NCBI GenBank assembly: GCA_022410635.1
Contig: JAJVDF010000459.1
Location: forward strand, 416,517-480,516
DNA from: Tretioscincus oriximinensis
Taxonomy: Eukaryota; Chordata; Lepidosauria; Squamata; Gymnophthalmidae
Length of the DNA: 64,000 nt
Direction of reading: 5' to 3'
How positions within the stretch are numbered: position 1 is the first letter of the stretch; the number at the start of each line of letters is the position of its first letter. The translations under genes were made by a program, and so were the position numbers. Under the pieces are notes generated by a model. The model saw only the letters and a list, made by a program, of their open reading frames with translations. It ran no database searches and was not told the DNA's origin. Positions 12,395 through 23,859 of the stretch are shown here, piece after piece.

Positions 12395-12831
12395 TAGGGT
12401 TGCCACCTTTTTGATAAGTGAAACAAGGGACATGCTCTTTCTTAAAAATAAGGGACATTTCACAAAAATAAGGGACACTAAAAAAGTAACTCAAAATTAA
12501 TAATTTAAGGGGATTTTTACATCCCATATGTACCTGTGAATACGGACATTGAACAATGGCTTGTGAGGACATGCATGCACACATATACAGAGGAAGGTTG
12601 TGAAGGAAAACTGCCAGCGGTGGCATAGCAAAATAGCCAAGTAATTTGTGGTGTGCGCCTTCATGCCAAACCCTCTGGAAGTTGCTTCCTGCTCCCTCCC
12701 TCCTTCCATCCCAAATGGCCATGGCCAGAGGGGGCGCATATTTTACAGGGCACTGAATCATAATACGGGCCGTGTAATTTTTACCTGAAATACAGGATAT
12801 CCCATATAATATGGGACAGGTGGCAACTCTA
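12395..12831. mobile_element. hAT-like non-autonomous DNA transposon, 437 bp, 8-bp target duplication
   Basis: The ends are TAGGGTTGCCACC (left) and the complement of TAGAGTTGCCACC (right). The flanks are ACCACNTA (12387-12394) and ACCACATA (12832-12839), an 8-bp direct duplication as expected for hAT. The interior carries repeated AAATAAGGGACA-type blocks and no transposase. Confidence 0.82.
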
Positions 12832-13254
12832 ACCACATAATCCCATGTGGACAGAGCATCCTAGCTCAGACACCACTGGTTTTAAGGTAAATGTGGAGAA
12901 GTCCTAAGTATGTCCTTAAGCACTTCCTTTATGCGAGAGTTGCCCACACATGCCTATTTTGTGTTAAATCTTATCTGATCCTTTTCCAACTCTACCATTT
13001 TTGAGATGTTGCCCCCCCCCCCCCAAATTACACAGTTGTACATTTCTGAGCATGTTACGATACCATATTGTTAGAGCAGCGTAATGAGTTTCGTTTTCCC
13101 TTTTCAGTATATGGAAACATCTTTCTTCACAATTTGATTAGGGTCTTTTAAGCTCTGAAACATCTGCACTTTCCTGCCTCACTTGAAGTATCTCTTAGTG
13201 TCTGCTCTTTAGTCTGGTATCTATAGTAATAAACCACGTCTTCCTTCTAACCAA

Positions 13255-13400
13255 GGTGACTGAACAAAATGGCTGTCCATCACCTCGAAGGCACAGAACT
13301 GGCCAATCACCACAACAAGGACTGTAACCCCACCCCCCTGCAACCCTCTGTGTGCCTGTGCTGTCCACCCAGAGCACCTAACACCACCACTTTCTCCAAA
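13255..13400 (-). repeat. Unclassified interspersed repeat, family X
   Basis: GGACTGTAACCCCACCCCCC and the surrounding GGCCAATCACC/GTGCC blocks recur at 47575-47780 and 58130-58345. I do not recognise the family. The strand is arbitrary. Confidence 0.45.
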
Positions 13401-13419
13401 CCACAACATAACTACACCT

Positions 13420-13570
13420 GAGTGACCTTGGGCCAATCAGAGTTCTTTAAAACTCTCTTAGCCCCACCTACCTAACAGGGTGTCTGTTGTGGAGAATGCG
13501 CCACAAAGTATGTTCACTGCCCTTTGGTGAAAGGGGTGTTATAAACATTACTACTGGTGCTACTGCATGG
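13420..13570 (+). repeat. Sauria-type SINE body fragment
   Basis: Contains GAGTGACCTTGGGCCAATCA, CTTAGCCCCACCTACCTAAC and AGGGTGTCTGTTGTGGAGAA, as in the fuller copies at 30826 and 38106. The tRNA-like head is missing. Confidence 0.65.
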
Positions 13571-14435
13571 CATTAACAAGTTGCCTGAATTTGGAAAAGA
13601 CAAATTCTGAACTACATTCTATTACATTCAGCAAGTTAATTAGAACATTAAAGTTCGTGGTGTTTGGACTGACACCAGACTGATTTCTCTTTGCTAGCAA
13701 TTAAACAAAATGTGTGACGACAAAATTTCACCACCATTATTGTTGTCTGGGAATAATGAAAGTTACTTCATGTGTTCCTAAAAATAGTAACATGTGATTT
13801 AATAGCAATTAAGGCTCTTCCCCAGATTTATGAGCTCAGGATGTGATGTAAAANCAAAAATACAGCAGTTGTATCAACATTCAGGTTTTTTCCCAAAACA
13901 AGATGGACCTTTATGGTAATGCAGTGTAAGAAACTATAAAATATAAGCATTGTTTTGCAAAACAGCAACAAAATTATTTAGATATATGTTCCATTCAAGG
14001 GAGTACATTGGCACCTTGGCAAAGGAAGCACCTAGAATAAGTTTGATCCTTGATATCTTCCAGGGCTGGGTTCCCATGACTGGCTTATTAGTGAATTCTC
14101 TACATAATTTGCAACAAGGACTTACCATCAACACGGAGCAAGGAAACTCAAGAGAATGTATGAAGAGTTCTGCTAAATCAGGACATATCCCATCTACAGT
14201 AGTCCAACGTTCTGTCTCATAGAGTGACCATTGTCCTAGGGCANTCTCAAACAGAAGAAGGAAAAACCCACACAGGTTACGGAGAAGAGAACCCCTTCTC
14301 TTTCTTGTATATTTAATCCCCATGCTTCCAAGAACTTCTGTTTCTCTTCTGTCATTGGCTGTAGCTCTATCCCCTCTCAAAGAGAAAGAGAAAGAAATGG
14401 GGCTTGTAGGGTTTTTAAAGTGAAGATTTTAAGCT

Positions 14436-15065
14436 GCTGTGGTCACCACCACCCCTGGCAAACTCTTCCACTGGTTTATCACCCTGACTATTAGAAAGTT
14501 TTTTCTCATATCTAATCTAAATCTACTCTTTGCAGGTTCATCCCAATGTTTCTAGTCCTTCTATGTGGCAACAAGAACAATGCTGATCCCTCTGTTCTGT
14601 GATATTCAGATATTTGTAGACAGCTATCAGGTCTCCTCTCAGTCTTCTCTTTTGCAGACTAAACATCTCTAGATCCTTTAACAGTTCCTCATAGGACATG
14701 GTTTCCAGACCGTTCACCATCCTTGTAACTCTCTTTTGAGCTTGCTCTTGTTTATCAATGTACTTTTTAAATTGGGGTCCCCAGAACTGAACACAGTATT
14801 CCAAGTGTGGTCGTACCAAAGTCCTGTAGAGAGGAATAATTACTTCACGTGATCGAGCTTCTATGCTCCTCTTAATACACCCCAGGATTGTGTTCACCTA
14901 TTTTGCAGCTGCTTCACACTGTTGACTCATGTTTAGGCTGTGATCTATCAATAACCCAGGTCCTTTTCACCTATGCTGCTGCTCAGACTTATTCCGCNCA
15001 TTCTATATGTGCTGGGTTTTTGTTTTGTTTTTTGCCCAGATGTAGGATCTTGCACATAAAAAATG
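14436..15065 (-). repeat. CR1 ORF2 C-terminal fragment, antisense
   Basis: The minus-strand frame 14897-14538 reads [20 protein letters not shown], then [20 protein letters not shown] and [20 protein letters not shown]. This is the same CR1 subfamily as the 5997-7193 ORF but with more substitutions and stops. Both ends are truncated. Confidence 0.85.
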
Positions 15066-15690
15066 AATGGCTACTGGAATGGATTTCTTGATGCTGCCTT
15101 TGGAATGGAACAACAGCCAGTCTTCCTGAAATATCACTTTAATGGTTCTCAGTTGTATTTCTGCCTGCTTTTCGACTTTGGTTTTTCATGTTGACAAGTA
15201 CTTATTATAAAAGTTTGGATGCCCAGCAGGCTCATAAAGCTGGCAGGGGCAACAGCACCCAAAATGTGAGGAGGGTAAAACAGAGCTTTATTATGCTGGG
15301 TTGGAACCTGCTGGGAAGTGTAGTCCAGTCCTGCTCACGAAAACATTTTTTTTTTGCTTACAGGAAGGTGGCTGGGGGATCTGTCCATAAACTTCTATCC
15401 TGGATTTTAACTGGTAATCCAATAACTTGGGTTAAAAGCGTAAGTTCGATTCTGACCCAAGCTATTCTTTACATCCTGCCTTTCTTCATAAGCTCTAAAA
15501 ATAACGGTATGGATTATGGCCAGCAGTTAAGGCTCTGGATAAACACGTTTTTCAGTCCTAAAGAAGAGCTTCATCCAGTCATCGTTGTTTTACCATACCA
15601 GAATTAAGCAAAATTCCAGCATCTCGCAGCAATGTTCTATTAGAATAATTGCAGGAAATTAATAAAGATAATCACATCACTATTGGTACT
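15066..15690. other. Intergenic stretch
   Basis: Includes CTATCCTGGATTTTAACTGG and an ACATCCTGCCTTTCTTCATA segment that faintly recalls a LINE tail. No gene is seen. Confidence 0.35.
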
Positions 15691-15692
15691 AA

Positions 15693-15858
15693 GGCCCTGT
15701 CCAAACGAACCCTTATTCTGGATCACATCTCAGGACAGAGCTTGGACATCCACATGCCAGTATGGACATTGGCATTCGGGGCCTGCCATAGTCTACACTA
15801 GCATATGGGATGGCAGGCTGCTATTCAGAAGTATAGCCCAGGACAGAGCCTAAGTAGT
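15693..15858. repeat. Foldback repeat, family A, with possible outer ends
   Basis: The outer edges AAGGCCCTGTCC (left) and GGACAGAGCCT (right) are inverted relative to each other. The core is GGCATTCGGGGCCTGCCATA. This copy shows the likely full length of about 165 bp. I do not see a convincing target duplication. Confidence 0.6.
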
Positions 15859-16734
15859 CAGCCTACCAGGCTTGTGGGGCTACATCATAATTTTGGGTTC
15901 AAATGCCTGGGTTGCGCTTTGGTCACCAGATTGGTTGGCTAAAAAGCAAATTGGTGAATCTTACCCGAACTGGTTTTATTTTTATTCTTTCTCTGATCAG
16001 TGATCTAATGCATACCACAAACTCTCTCTTCCTCACTCCCTCTGAAGTTCTTGTCTCTGCCTGTGGAGGTTTTTCTACGATAAGCCTTCTGAACTGAGAC
16101 TAAACCAACCCGCCCACTTACCCACATCACTGCAGCTGTGCATAGCAACATGTGTGGGAAGACTGCTAAAGACGCATCACCGTGACATCACCCATGACCG
16201 GGCCTTTGGAAATGTCAAGATATGGTTACTGTTAAGATGCAACTTATCAATGATGCTGGAAAGGTCTCTTGCTATCTGTTTCATTGTGCTGTTCAAGCAA
16301 ACCTCGCTTAAGCATCTTTGCTTAAAAATTAAAACGGTTTAAATCATAAGCAAGCTACATCTCGAAAGGTGGTAGAATATTAAGGCCTTGGTGACAGATT
16401 GTTTTAAAATTTCCAATCCTGNACAATTAGTTTGATCTTTCCTTTTCTTTTTCCTGAGCTAAAGCTCTTTATTTGAGACTGAAGAACTGAGCAAAGCTCC
16501 AAGTAGGAAGGTTAACACTTTGATTCCACCTAAATTTTAATCCAGCTTCAGTCCACTTTCAGAGTGGAAGAACACACATGAGAAAAGTGAATAATAATTT
16601 TCTTTCCACATTCCCTAAAGGGCAAATGAAAATAACAGCCTACTTTGGTGATCTGTTCTCTCACACTAAAAGTGGAGTGAAGCTGCATTAAACTCAGATG
16701 TGACCATAACCTAAGAGTCCTGTTAACTGGGGCA

Positions 16735-17060
16735 CAAATGATGCAATGAGATAAGAGTCAGCCTTTCATGTGAAAGATCTGTTCTAGGAGCCTTGTGTCA
16801 GAGGAGCGCCCTCTACTGGCCTCAACTCTAATCAACTCTCCTATTCGAAAGAAAGTAGATTTTCAATCTACATTTCAAGCAGATTCATGAGTGCCACCAC
16901 TAATCTGGTGGGGAACATAGAACAGATGTAAGAAGCCTTTGCGTGAAAATTAACTTTGTAAACCACTATTAATCCCTCCTCCGCCTCCTTGTTTTGCTTT
17001 TTCTTCTTCCTTTTCTTCCTCCTTTGTTTGTGTTCAAGTAACCCACCTATGCCATTATGT
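16735..17060 (+). repeat. tRNA-type SINE, family 2
   Basis: Head GATAAGAGTCAGCCTTTCAT, then GCGCCCTCTACTGGCCTCAA, a CTATTCGAAAGAAA block and CATAGAACAGATGTAAGAAG, ending in a CTTCTTCC/CTTTTTCTTC pyrimidine tail. Confidence 0.7.
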
Positions 17061-17254
17061 AGCAACTAACAAGAAACATCAAAAATATAAAAAGAAGGGG
17101 GAAGGGGGGTGAACTCAAGATATAAATTCAGACCTAAACTACATTAATAGACAAGTGGTTGTACTGAATTAAAGCATGGGTGAGATGGAGAAGAGAGCTT
17201 TTCAGTTACTTCTTAAACTATGATAATGATGTCCAACAAAGGGGCAAGTAGCCC

Positions 17255-17322
17255 TTTCTCCTGTTAGTCTCTAAGTGCTACTAGCTTCTTTGCTGGANTT
17301 TCTACTGGACTAATATGACTAT
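17255..17322 (+). repeat. Penelope-like terminal fragment
   Basis: TTAGTCTCTAAGTGCTACTAGC followed by TTCTTTGCTGGA matches the end of the terminal repeat at 33240-33280. Confidence 0.45.
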
Positions 17323-17364
17323 TTCTCTGAAATTGACTACTATGATAATGATATTATTACCCAT

Positions 17365-17612
17365 TCTGGACTCATCTGGTAGTCTCCCAGTTCGATTCCC
17401 CACTATTCCATGAAAGCCAGCTGGGTGACCTTGGGCCAGTCACAGTTCTTTAGAATTCTCTCAACCCTGCTTACTTCACAGGGTGGCTGTTGTGGAGGAA
17501 GCAATAAAAGCTATGTCCACGCCCCTATGGTTGGCTGCCCTGAGACCTTCGGGTATAGGGTGGGGTATAAGTATAAATAAATAATAATTAATTAATTAAA
17601 TAAATAAATATC
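17365..17612 (+). repeat. Sauria-headed SINE with L2-type tail
   Basis: tRNA-like box B (CAGTTCGATTCCCCACT), GTGACCTTGGGCCAGTCACA and GGGTGGCTGTTGTGGAGGAA are as in Sauria SINEs. It ends in CCCTGAGACCTTCGGGTATA...GGTATAAGTATAAATAAATA, which is the tail of the L2 copies here rather than the CTTCTT tail. Confidence 0.75.
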
Positions 17613-17807
17613 CTGATAATAAAGAAAAGCCCCACCAGATTGCTGACACAATTTAATATCTGAGCACAAGAGTACAATGCTGGCGTCTTATTTTGGAGGA
17701 GGATGTATGAAGTAGCAAGAAACGAAACATTATTTTCAACCTCAGAGAACAGATGGTGTTTCAGATCCAGGGAAAACAAGTCCCGCAAGGGAAGAGGATT
17801 TGCCTCA

Positions 17808-17958
17808 GATATGATCCCTTTTGGGTGTGGGGTGAATACTTAGTTTTGGGGTGACTCCCAGGTTTTGCTGAGGAAAAAAAAATCCTCAGCAAAAACCAGA
17901 AGACACCCCAAAACCAGGTTTTCAAACCCAAAGGGGTCAACTGGTCAGCCTATTAAGC
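17808..17958. repeat. Foldback repeat, family B
   Basis: Ends in AAAGGGGTCAACTGGTCAGCCT, with a diverged left end. The centre is a hairpin, CCTGGTTTTGG-type arms around TGCTGAGG...CCTCAGCA. It is the same family as 37662-37796, 45150-45520 and 46390-46796. Confidence 0.65.
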
Positions 17959-18349
17959 AATAATCTATTATATTAATTAATCTATTAAAAGTTAATACAA
18001 AATGGTAATTTCTTCATGCCTCCATGGTATCTGGTGCGAGCACCTCAGCCAGCATGTCATCCAAGTGGCCCAACTGGGGTTATGCAAGACATTTTTCCAG
18101 CTCCATGTTTGCTGTATGAGGTGGCATGGAGAAGACCCAGGGCTGCTGTGGGGCATTTTCATCTTTGGGTGAGGAAAACTACCTCAGTATTTAGGCACTT
18201 TGGTTAAGGTCCATAAAATATTCCAACTCTTACCATTCTTCTTGATGGAAGAAACAACATGGAGATTGTTCACATTAAGGGCCCATCAAAAATGTTAAGG
18301 TTACATTACTTCAGGACTGAAGCACCATTTCGGGCCTAGCTTGCAATGC

Positions 18350-18540
18350 AAGATGGACGGATAGATGGATAGAGAGAAGGACAGATGGCTAGATGGATGG
18401 ATGGATAGCTACATGAATAAATAAATGGTTAGATGGATAGAATGATGGAATGATTGGATAGACAGACAAACAGCTAGATGGATGAATGGTTACATGGATA
18501 GATAGACAGCTAGATAGATAAATGACTGGCTGGAGGGTGA
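18350..18540. repeat. Imperfect GATG/GATA tetranucleotide microsatellite
   Basis: A run of GATG, GATA and GACA units (for example AGATGGATGGATGGATAGCT) over about 190 bp, with many interruptions. Confidence 0.85.
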
Positions 18541-18579
18541 TCAACCCAGGGACACATGCAACCCTGGACAGCTAGTAAC

Positions 18580-19995
18580 ATTTTATTTATTTATTTTTAG
18601 TACTTTTATCCCGCCCTTCACCCTAAGGTCGCAGGGCGGCTTACAACATTAAAATAGCATGACAATTAAAAACAGTGACCCCCAAACCCTCCCCACCCAT
18701 TCACACACACNCNCNCCCAGGCGTGAGCCCGGCCGGGAGGTCCACTAACTATCAAATGCCCGGGTGAAGAGGTAGGTCTTCACCAGACGACGGAATGTTA
18801 ACAAAGATGTCGCCTGGCGAGCCTCAAGAGGGAGGCTATTCCATAATTGGGGGGCTACCAGTGAGAAGGCTCTTTTGCGTGCCCCAGTTGTTCTCCATGA
18901 AGAGGGCACCACAAGCCTATTCTCCCCAGCGGACCTGAGGCAGCGGGTTGGCCTGTACAGGAGTAGACGGTCCCTTAGGTACGCAGGTCCCAAGCCGTTT
19001 AGGGCTTTATATGTCAAAACAAGCACTTTGAATTGGGCTCGGAAGCGAATTGGAAGCCAGTGCAGTTGTTTCAGGATCGGGGTAATATGGGCCCGACCCG
19101 GGGTCCCGGTCAACAACCGGGCCGCCATATTTTGCACCAGCTCCAGCCTCCGGACCGTCTTCAAAGGCAGCCCCACGTAGAGAGCGTTACAGTAGTCCAA
19201 TCTGGAGGTTACAAGAGCGTGGATAACTGTTGCCAGGTTCTCCGCATCCAGGTAGGCCCTGAGCTGGCGGACCAACCGGAGGTTGTAGTGGGCACTCCTG
19301 CTCACCGCTGCCACCTGGCACTCCAGGGACAGCGGCGTATCCAGGAATACCCCCAAATCACGCACTTTGCTATTAATGGGCAGGGCGACCCCATCAAGCA
19401 TTGGGAGTCGCCTAACCTCCTGGACACGGTTTCCCCGGACAAACAGCACCTCCGTCTTATCTGGATTCAGCTTTAGCTTATTGGCCCACATCCAGCCCAT
19501 TGCTGCCTCCAGGCAGCGGTCCAGCACCTCCACGGCTTCTCCCGATTCAGATGGAACGGAGATATAGAGCTGGGTATCATCAGCATACTGATGACACCCA
19601 ACTCCATACCCCCTGATGATCTCTCCCAGCGGCTTCATATAGATGTTAAAGAGCATGGGGGCTAAAACCGACCCCTGAGGAACCCCACAAGTGAGCTCCC
19701 AAGGTGCCGAACAGCAATCACCCAATGCCACTCTCTGCATCCTCCCCGAGAGGTAGGAGGAGAACCACCGCAAAGCAGTGTCTCTCACTCCCACCTCCCG
19801 GAGACGCCGCAGAAGGATACCGTGGTCAATGGTATCGAAANCCGCTGAGAGGTCAAGGAGAACCAGCAAGGACGCATTGCCCCGATCTCTCTCCCCAAGC
19901 AGATCATCCATCAGGGCGACCAGAGCCGTTTCAGTACCGAACCCCGGCCTGAAACCAGACTGACACGGGTCAAGATAATCGGTCAAGATAAACAT
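18580..19995 (-). mobile_element. L2 LINE, antisense, 5'-truncated, with intact C-terminal ORF2
   Basis: The minus-strand coding region (19995-18745) is followed by a 3' UTR. Its end, read on the + strand, is ATTTATTTATTTTTAGTACT...CCCGCCCTTCACCCTAAGGT, the L2 tail type in this window. The 5' end stops near 19995. Confidence 0.9.
18745..19995 (-). CDS. L2 ORF2 reverse transcriptase (C-terminal 416 codons)
   Basis: RT and C-terminal domain of an L2-clade LINE. In order: [20 protein letters not shown] (about residue 11), [16 protein letters not shown] with the first catalytic Asp (about 45-58; one codon contains N), [18 protein letters not shown] (about 103), YADDTQLYI with the catalytic Asp pair (about 137), [20 protein letters not shown] (about 170), [18 protein letters not shown], and the C-terminal [20 protein letters not shown] and [14 protein letters not shown]. 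The frame stays open to its natural C-terminus, so this copy is young. The start at 19995 is only the truncation point. Confidence 0.9.
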   Translation of the reverse strand: MFILTDYLDPCQSGFRPGFGTETALVALMDDLLGERDRGNASLLVLLDLSAXFDTIDHGILLRRLREVGVRDTALRWFSSYLSGRMQRVALGDCCSAPWELTCGVPQGSVLAPMLFNIYMKPLGEIIRGYGVGCHQYADDTQLYISVPSESGEAVEVLDRCLEAAMGWMWANKLKLNPDKTEVLFVRGNRVQEVRRLPMLDGVALPINSKVRDLGVFLDTPLSLECQVAAVSRSAHYNLRLVRQLRAYLDAENLATVIHALVTSRLDYCNALYVGLPLKTVRRLELVQNMAARLLTGTPGRAHITPILKQLHWLPIRFRAQFKVLVLTYKALNGLGPAYLRDRLLLYRPTRCLRSAGENRLVVPSSWRTTGARKRAFSLVAPQLWNSLPLEARQATSLLTFRRLVKTYLFTRAFDS

Positions 19996-20072
19996 TGCAA
20001 CCTTTTATGTTTTTTAGCATTATGAATATATATAAACATCTGTAGCCCAGGTAGGGCACAAGATTAGGCAAA

Positions 20073-20115
20073 CCTGATATAAAAACCCTAGGGACCCATT
20101 TCCTTTTATATCAGG
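20073..20115. repeat. Short perfect inverted repeat
   Basis: CCTGATATAAAA (20073-20084) and TTTTATATCAGG (20104-20115) flank a 19-base spacer. It may be the core of an unrecognised small transposon or chance. Confidence 0.4.
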
Positions 20116-20578
20116 CTGATGATAATGTAGAAATAATAATAATTTTAGCCTCCTGCACCTACTCTAAAGAAAAATGCAGGCGAAATATGCCTGTATCATG
20201 ACTTTCTTCCTCTCTAGACACATCACCTTCTTCCACTAGTAGAATACAGCAAAACCTACANTGCTGAGGTATATTAAGAATCGGCAGATAACTGCTCTGC
20301 GTGGGTTGAGATGTGCAGATGAAGAAGAACATTGGCAGAGACTCGATATCTGATGGTGGGCTTAAGAGTACAAAAGTTCCCCTGGTTATGCAATCTATGA
20401 GTTATGTAATCTCAGATTTGTGTACAGCCTGTACTGTGCAGGACCTTCGTAATCTATTTTGCATTATTCTACAGGTGCTGATGACACAAAACATGAAGGA
20501 GTCTTAGCCAGAACCGTTCATGTACAGTACAAGTCTGCGTCCACAGGCACCCCTTGGGAGCGCTGTAAATGATAATCA

Positions 20579-21250
20579 GCATAAGAACATGAGATCTGCT
20601 GAATGGGGCCATAGCCCATCTGGTCCAGCATGTTGTCTCACACAGTGGCCCACCAAATGCATTAGTGCAATTCCAAGCAGAAGAAGGCAAAAACTTACTC
20701 CTCTTCTCGACTCCCTGCAAATGGTATTTCAGGAATCCTAATAGCCACTGATACACCTGTCTTCCATGAATTTATCTATCTAATCTTAGCTTGAAGCTCT
20801 CCAGGCTGCTGCTAGTCAATGGAAACTAATGGTAAAAATGAGAACAGACCCTTTTTAACCCAAAGGGTCATCAGCCTGTGGAATTTACTTCCAGAAGAAG
20901 TGGTGGTAGCTAGCAGCAAGTTCATGGGAGCCAAGGGTATAAATAGCTACTAGGGTGGATCTTTTGAAACTGCCTCCAGGATGGAGCAACAGGCAGGAAT
21001 TCCTTCCTCTGTTCAGACTGCCAAGGTGTGACTGGTGGCCCCTTATGTGAGACAGAATGNTCGACTAGATGGGCTCTGGCCCGATTCAGACATACCTCTT
21101 ATGTTCCTATGTACCACCAGCTCTTCTGGAAGTGAATTCTATAGACATGTGACTAGTGACCTCTTGGTAAAAAAAATACTTTCCCTTGTTTGTCTCCACC
21201 CTTCTGCCCATCAGCTTCAATGAACTGATTCCATGAATATTGTCCTATTG
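20579..21250 (-). repeat. CR1 3' end, antisense, interrupted by a sense CR1
   Basis: 20579-20822 reads antisense from the tail to CAGGCTGCTGCTAGT. The matching continuation (ACCACCAGCTCTTCTGGAAG) resumes at 21113. The gap is filled by a CR1 3' end in the opposite orientation (20823-21112). Confidence 0.8.
20823..21112 (+). mobile_element. CR1 LINE 3' end inserted in an older antisense CR1
   Basis: Sense order: AATTTACTTCCAGAAGAAGT, TGCCTCCAGGATGGAGCAAC, GACAGAATGNTCGACTAGAT, then the TCTTATGTTCCTATG tail. It lies exactly between two halves of an antisense CR1. Confidence 0.82.
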
Positions 21251-22108
21251 CACAAAAGACANCAGGAGTGCTAGGGACCCACACTGACTTTACTGGCAGC
21301 ACCTGGTTCTGGACATCCAGGGATTTTGCAAGGATGAAATTCCCAGATGTGTGACAATATCACCATCCACACATGCGGTTGCTGTGGCGGCTAAGATGGT
21401 TCAGTTTGGTGTGATGGTTACAGTGTTAGGCNCTGTCCCCACCTCATTGTTCTCCCTGCTTTTTTTAAAAAAAGCATTANTCACCCTCCCTATTTTACCT
21501 TAGCATCCATGCTTCTCCTAATCCTTTGCTTAGCAATGTCATCACATGAGGAGCCCCATAAGGCATTGCTGAGTTTGTCTAACTGCAATCCCCAACATTG
21601 TCTACAGCCCTGCCTACAATTCCCAANCATTCTCTGCAAGCCAAGAGCCAATGCATTGTTAGGCTCACAAGATCTGCTTTGTTTTTCATTTCTGAAAGTC
21701 CCCAGGCAGTTTTCTTTCCGATATTTCAAACTATCTGCTACTGAATCGCATGAAATGTGGTGACTAGGTGTTCTGCAATAACGGACCCTTTCAGCGAGTG
21801 GACCACTGTACAGCCATGATTCATGGAGCAGACAGTTCACCATCGTATCAGATGGTGCAAAGTATCTGGAACTGCNCAAACACCCACTTCCATATTTGNA
21901 CAGTGAGTATTTTAAACAGGAGGCATCTCAGGAACAATCACAATATTGTTTGCTGTTTGATGTTTGATAAACATCCAGGTTTGATGTACTTTTTCCTGCA
22001 ATAGGGATATCTCAGAATTTTGCCTCTATATTCTAGAATGATGTTGGGACTGGGTCACCAATCTGTATGGCAACCATGAAGCTGGGTTTTAGACCTTGTA
22101 TAGATATA
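21251..22108. other. Intergenic stretch
   Basis: Contains several N positions. No coding exon with splice sites and no recognisable repeat are seen. Confidence 0.4.
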
Positions 22109-22562
22109 GGCTGCATCCACACAGCAAATACTTACCTGGGTGGCAATGATAGCCAAGCAGATCCATCGCATTGGATCGTGGCTTGCTAGTGATCCGCTCG
22201 CGCGATTTCTGGTCGCTGGGTAAATGCGAACCCAGCATGGAGCTCCCCAGCCAGCCACTCCCATCACTTGGAGCAGGCACACGGCCCAGAGAACATCCAA
22301 AGTTGTGGCGAGTAGGCAGGCGATTAGGCTCCCACAGGAGCATGAAACCAGCAGCCAAGTGTGCACAGGGACACGTGACTATTAGGACCCACACGAGCGG
22401 GAAGAGAGCACCCCAGCTATTGCTGTGACGGTGCTGCACTCTGCATGCAGACTTCCCCGGCTACCCACATACTAACAAAGGTAAGTGCATATAAAGAGGC
22501 ATTTGAATATAGCCTGCTATACCCTGAAAATACATTGCACAGCCANATGTGTGGAGGCAGCC
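22109..22562. mobile_element. Candidate non-autonomous DNA transposon with terminal inverted repeats
   Basis: The left end GGCTGCATCCACACA is the inverse of TGTGTGGAGGCAGCC at 22548-22562, with one mismatch. It is about 454 bp, GC-richer than its surroundings, with no transposase. No clear target duplication is found. Confidence 0.5.
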
Positions 22563-23369
22563 AAAGTCTTAGGTCCTGTGTACACGGGGGGGTGGAAACG
22601 AGTGAAATCCACAATGTAAACGTGATTGGGGATTTCACTGGGAAAAAAGAGAGGACATACCTTTAAGGGGATTCGTCCAGAGGTGGCACGAGACTGATGA
22701 GAAGATGCAAGGAGACAAAACTGCACATGCCAAGCCAGCTTCAGTCGTGCAGTTCTGCTGGCCGGCCTCTTGCACTGCACATCTTGCAGGGTTCGACAGG
22801 CAGGCTGCAGGCAGCCCTTGAATGGAGGATGCAGGCATTTCGCCATGCAGTCAGAAAAGATCTCCTATTGCCAATCTCTTCCGGATGCATGGCAAAGCCT
22901 AGCGAAGCCTCCATTAAGAATTATGGCTGGGCAGCGAAGATGACAGAANGCCACGGCAAGAATCAGGTAGGTTTTTGTTATGTGCTCAGCCCCAAAGAGC
23001 TCTTTGATTTTGAAACCCATTCTATCTTGTCTCTATCAGTGCTGTAGATGGCAACAGAAGCAGTATTGGAAGCCATCCTCACATTTGAATGAGTTAGAAT
23101 TCACAATGTATTGATCTGTGCCTATGTGTCCTTGGGGTCTTACCCTTGTAAACAGCTTTAAGCTCTTCTTATTGAGAAACTGGTATGTCAGGCACTGTTT
23201 GCTTGTGGGCCATATCCTTCCCTGGCTCTTTGTTAATTTAGTTAGGAAGAAAAAGAAAAAGAATAAATCCTGGATCAAATGTTAGACTAATAATTAGTCT
23301 AACACTTCCCAAAGCAAATTGTTGAAAACCGTAAGGGATTTCCTAAAGGAGGNGCTGGTTGNAACAAAA
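22563..23369. other. Intergenic stretch
   Basis: No gene is seen. The antisense frame at 22635-22838 and the frame at 22697-23047 show no family signature. Confidence 0.35.
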
Positions 23370-23680
23370 TCCCTTATGAAATTAGGCTGCAGCATCTAAG
23401 TCTCCTTCAACCTTAAAAGGCAGCATTTATGAGGTGACCTGATTGAAGTGTATAAATTCATGCAGGTAAATAACGGGCAGAACAATTAGGATGGACAAGA
23501 GGGTTTTTTTTAACCAAGAAAGTAATCGATCTATGGAATTTACTTCCAGAAGAGGTGGTGGTAGCTAGCACCTGGGTAAGCTTTAAGACAGAATTAGTCA
23601 AATTCCTGGAAAACCTTTGTATCTCCTAGTACTGGGGCATTGTTTCTACCACAGAGAGAAAGCCAGGTCTCTACTACAGG
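23370..23680 (+). repeat. CR1 ORF2 C-terminal fragment
   Basis: The IPYEIRLQHLSLLQP-like translation and GGAATTTACTTCCAGAAGAG place it at the CR1 3' coding end. The frame is broken. Confidence 0.7.
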
Positions 23681-23859
23681 TTCCAAATCTGCAACATCCA
23701 GTTTTCTTCTGTTTCCACCTGTGGTTGGATTCATGCTTGAGGTTATTTAGGTTTTGGTATCATATGTGCACACAGTCTTGATATTATTCATATGTCNTTG
23801 TCCATGTCATGCTCTCAGGCTGTCAACCATTTTTGAGCTCTTTCCACATTATGTCATAA

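Noticed and set aside
22089..22439. 116-codon antisense frame and other frames in the 22-23 kb region
   Set aside because: They lie in a candidate MITE and AT-poor unique DNA, with no homology I can recognise.
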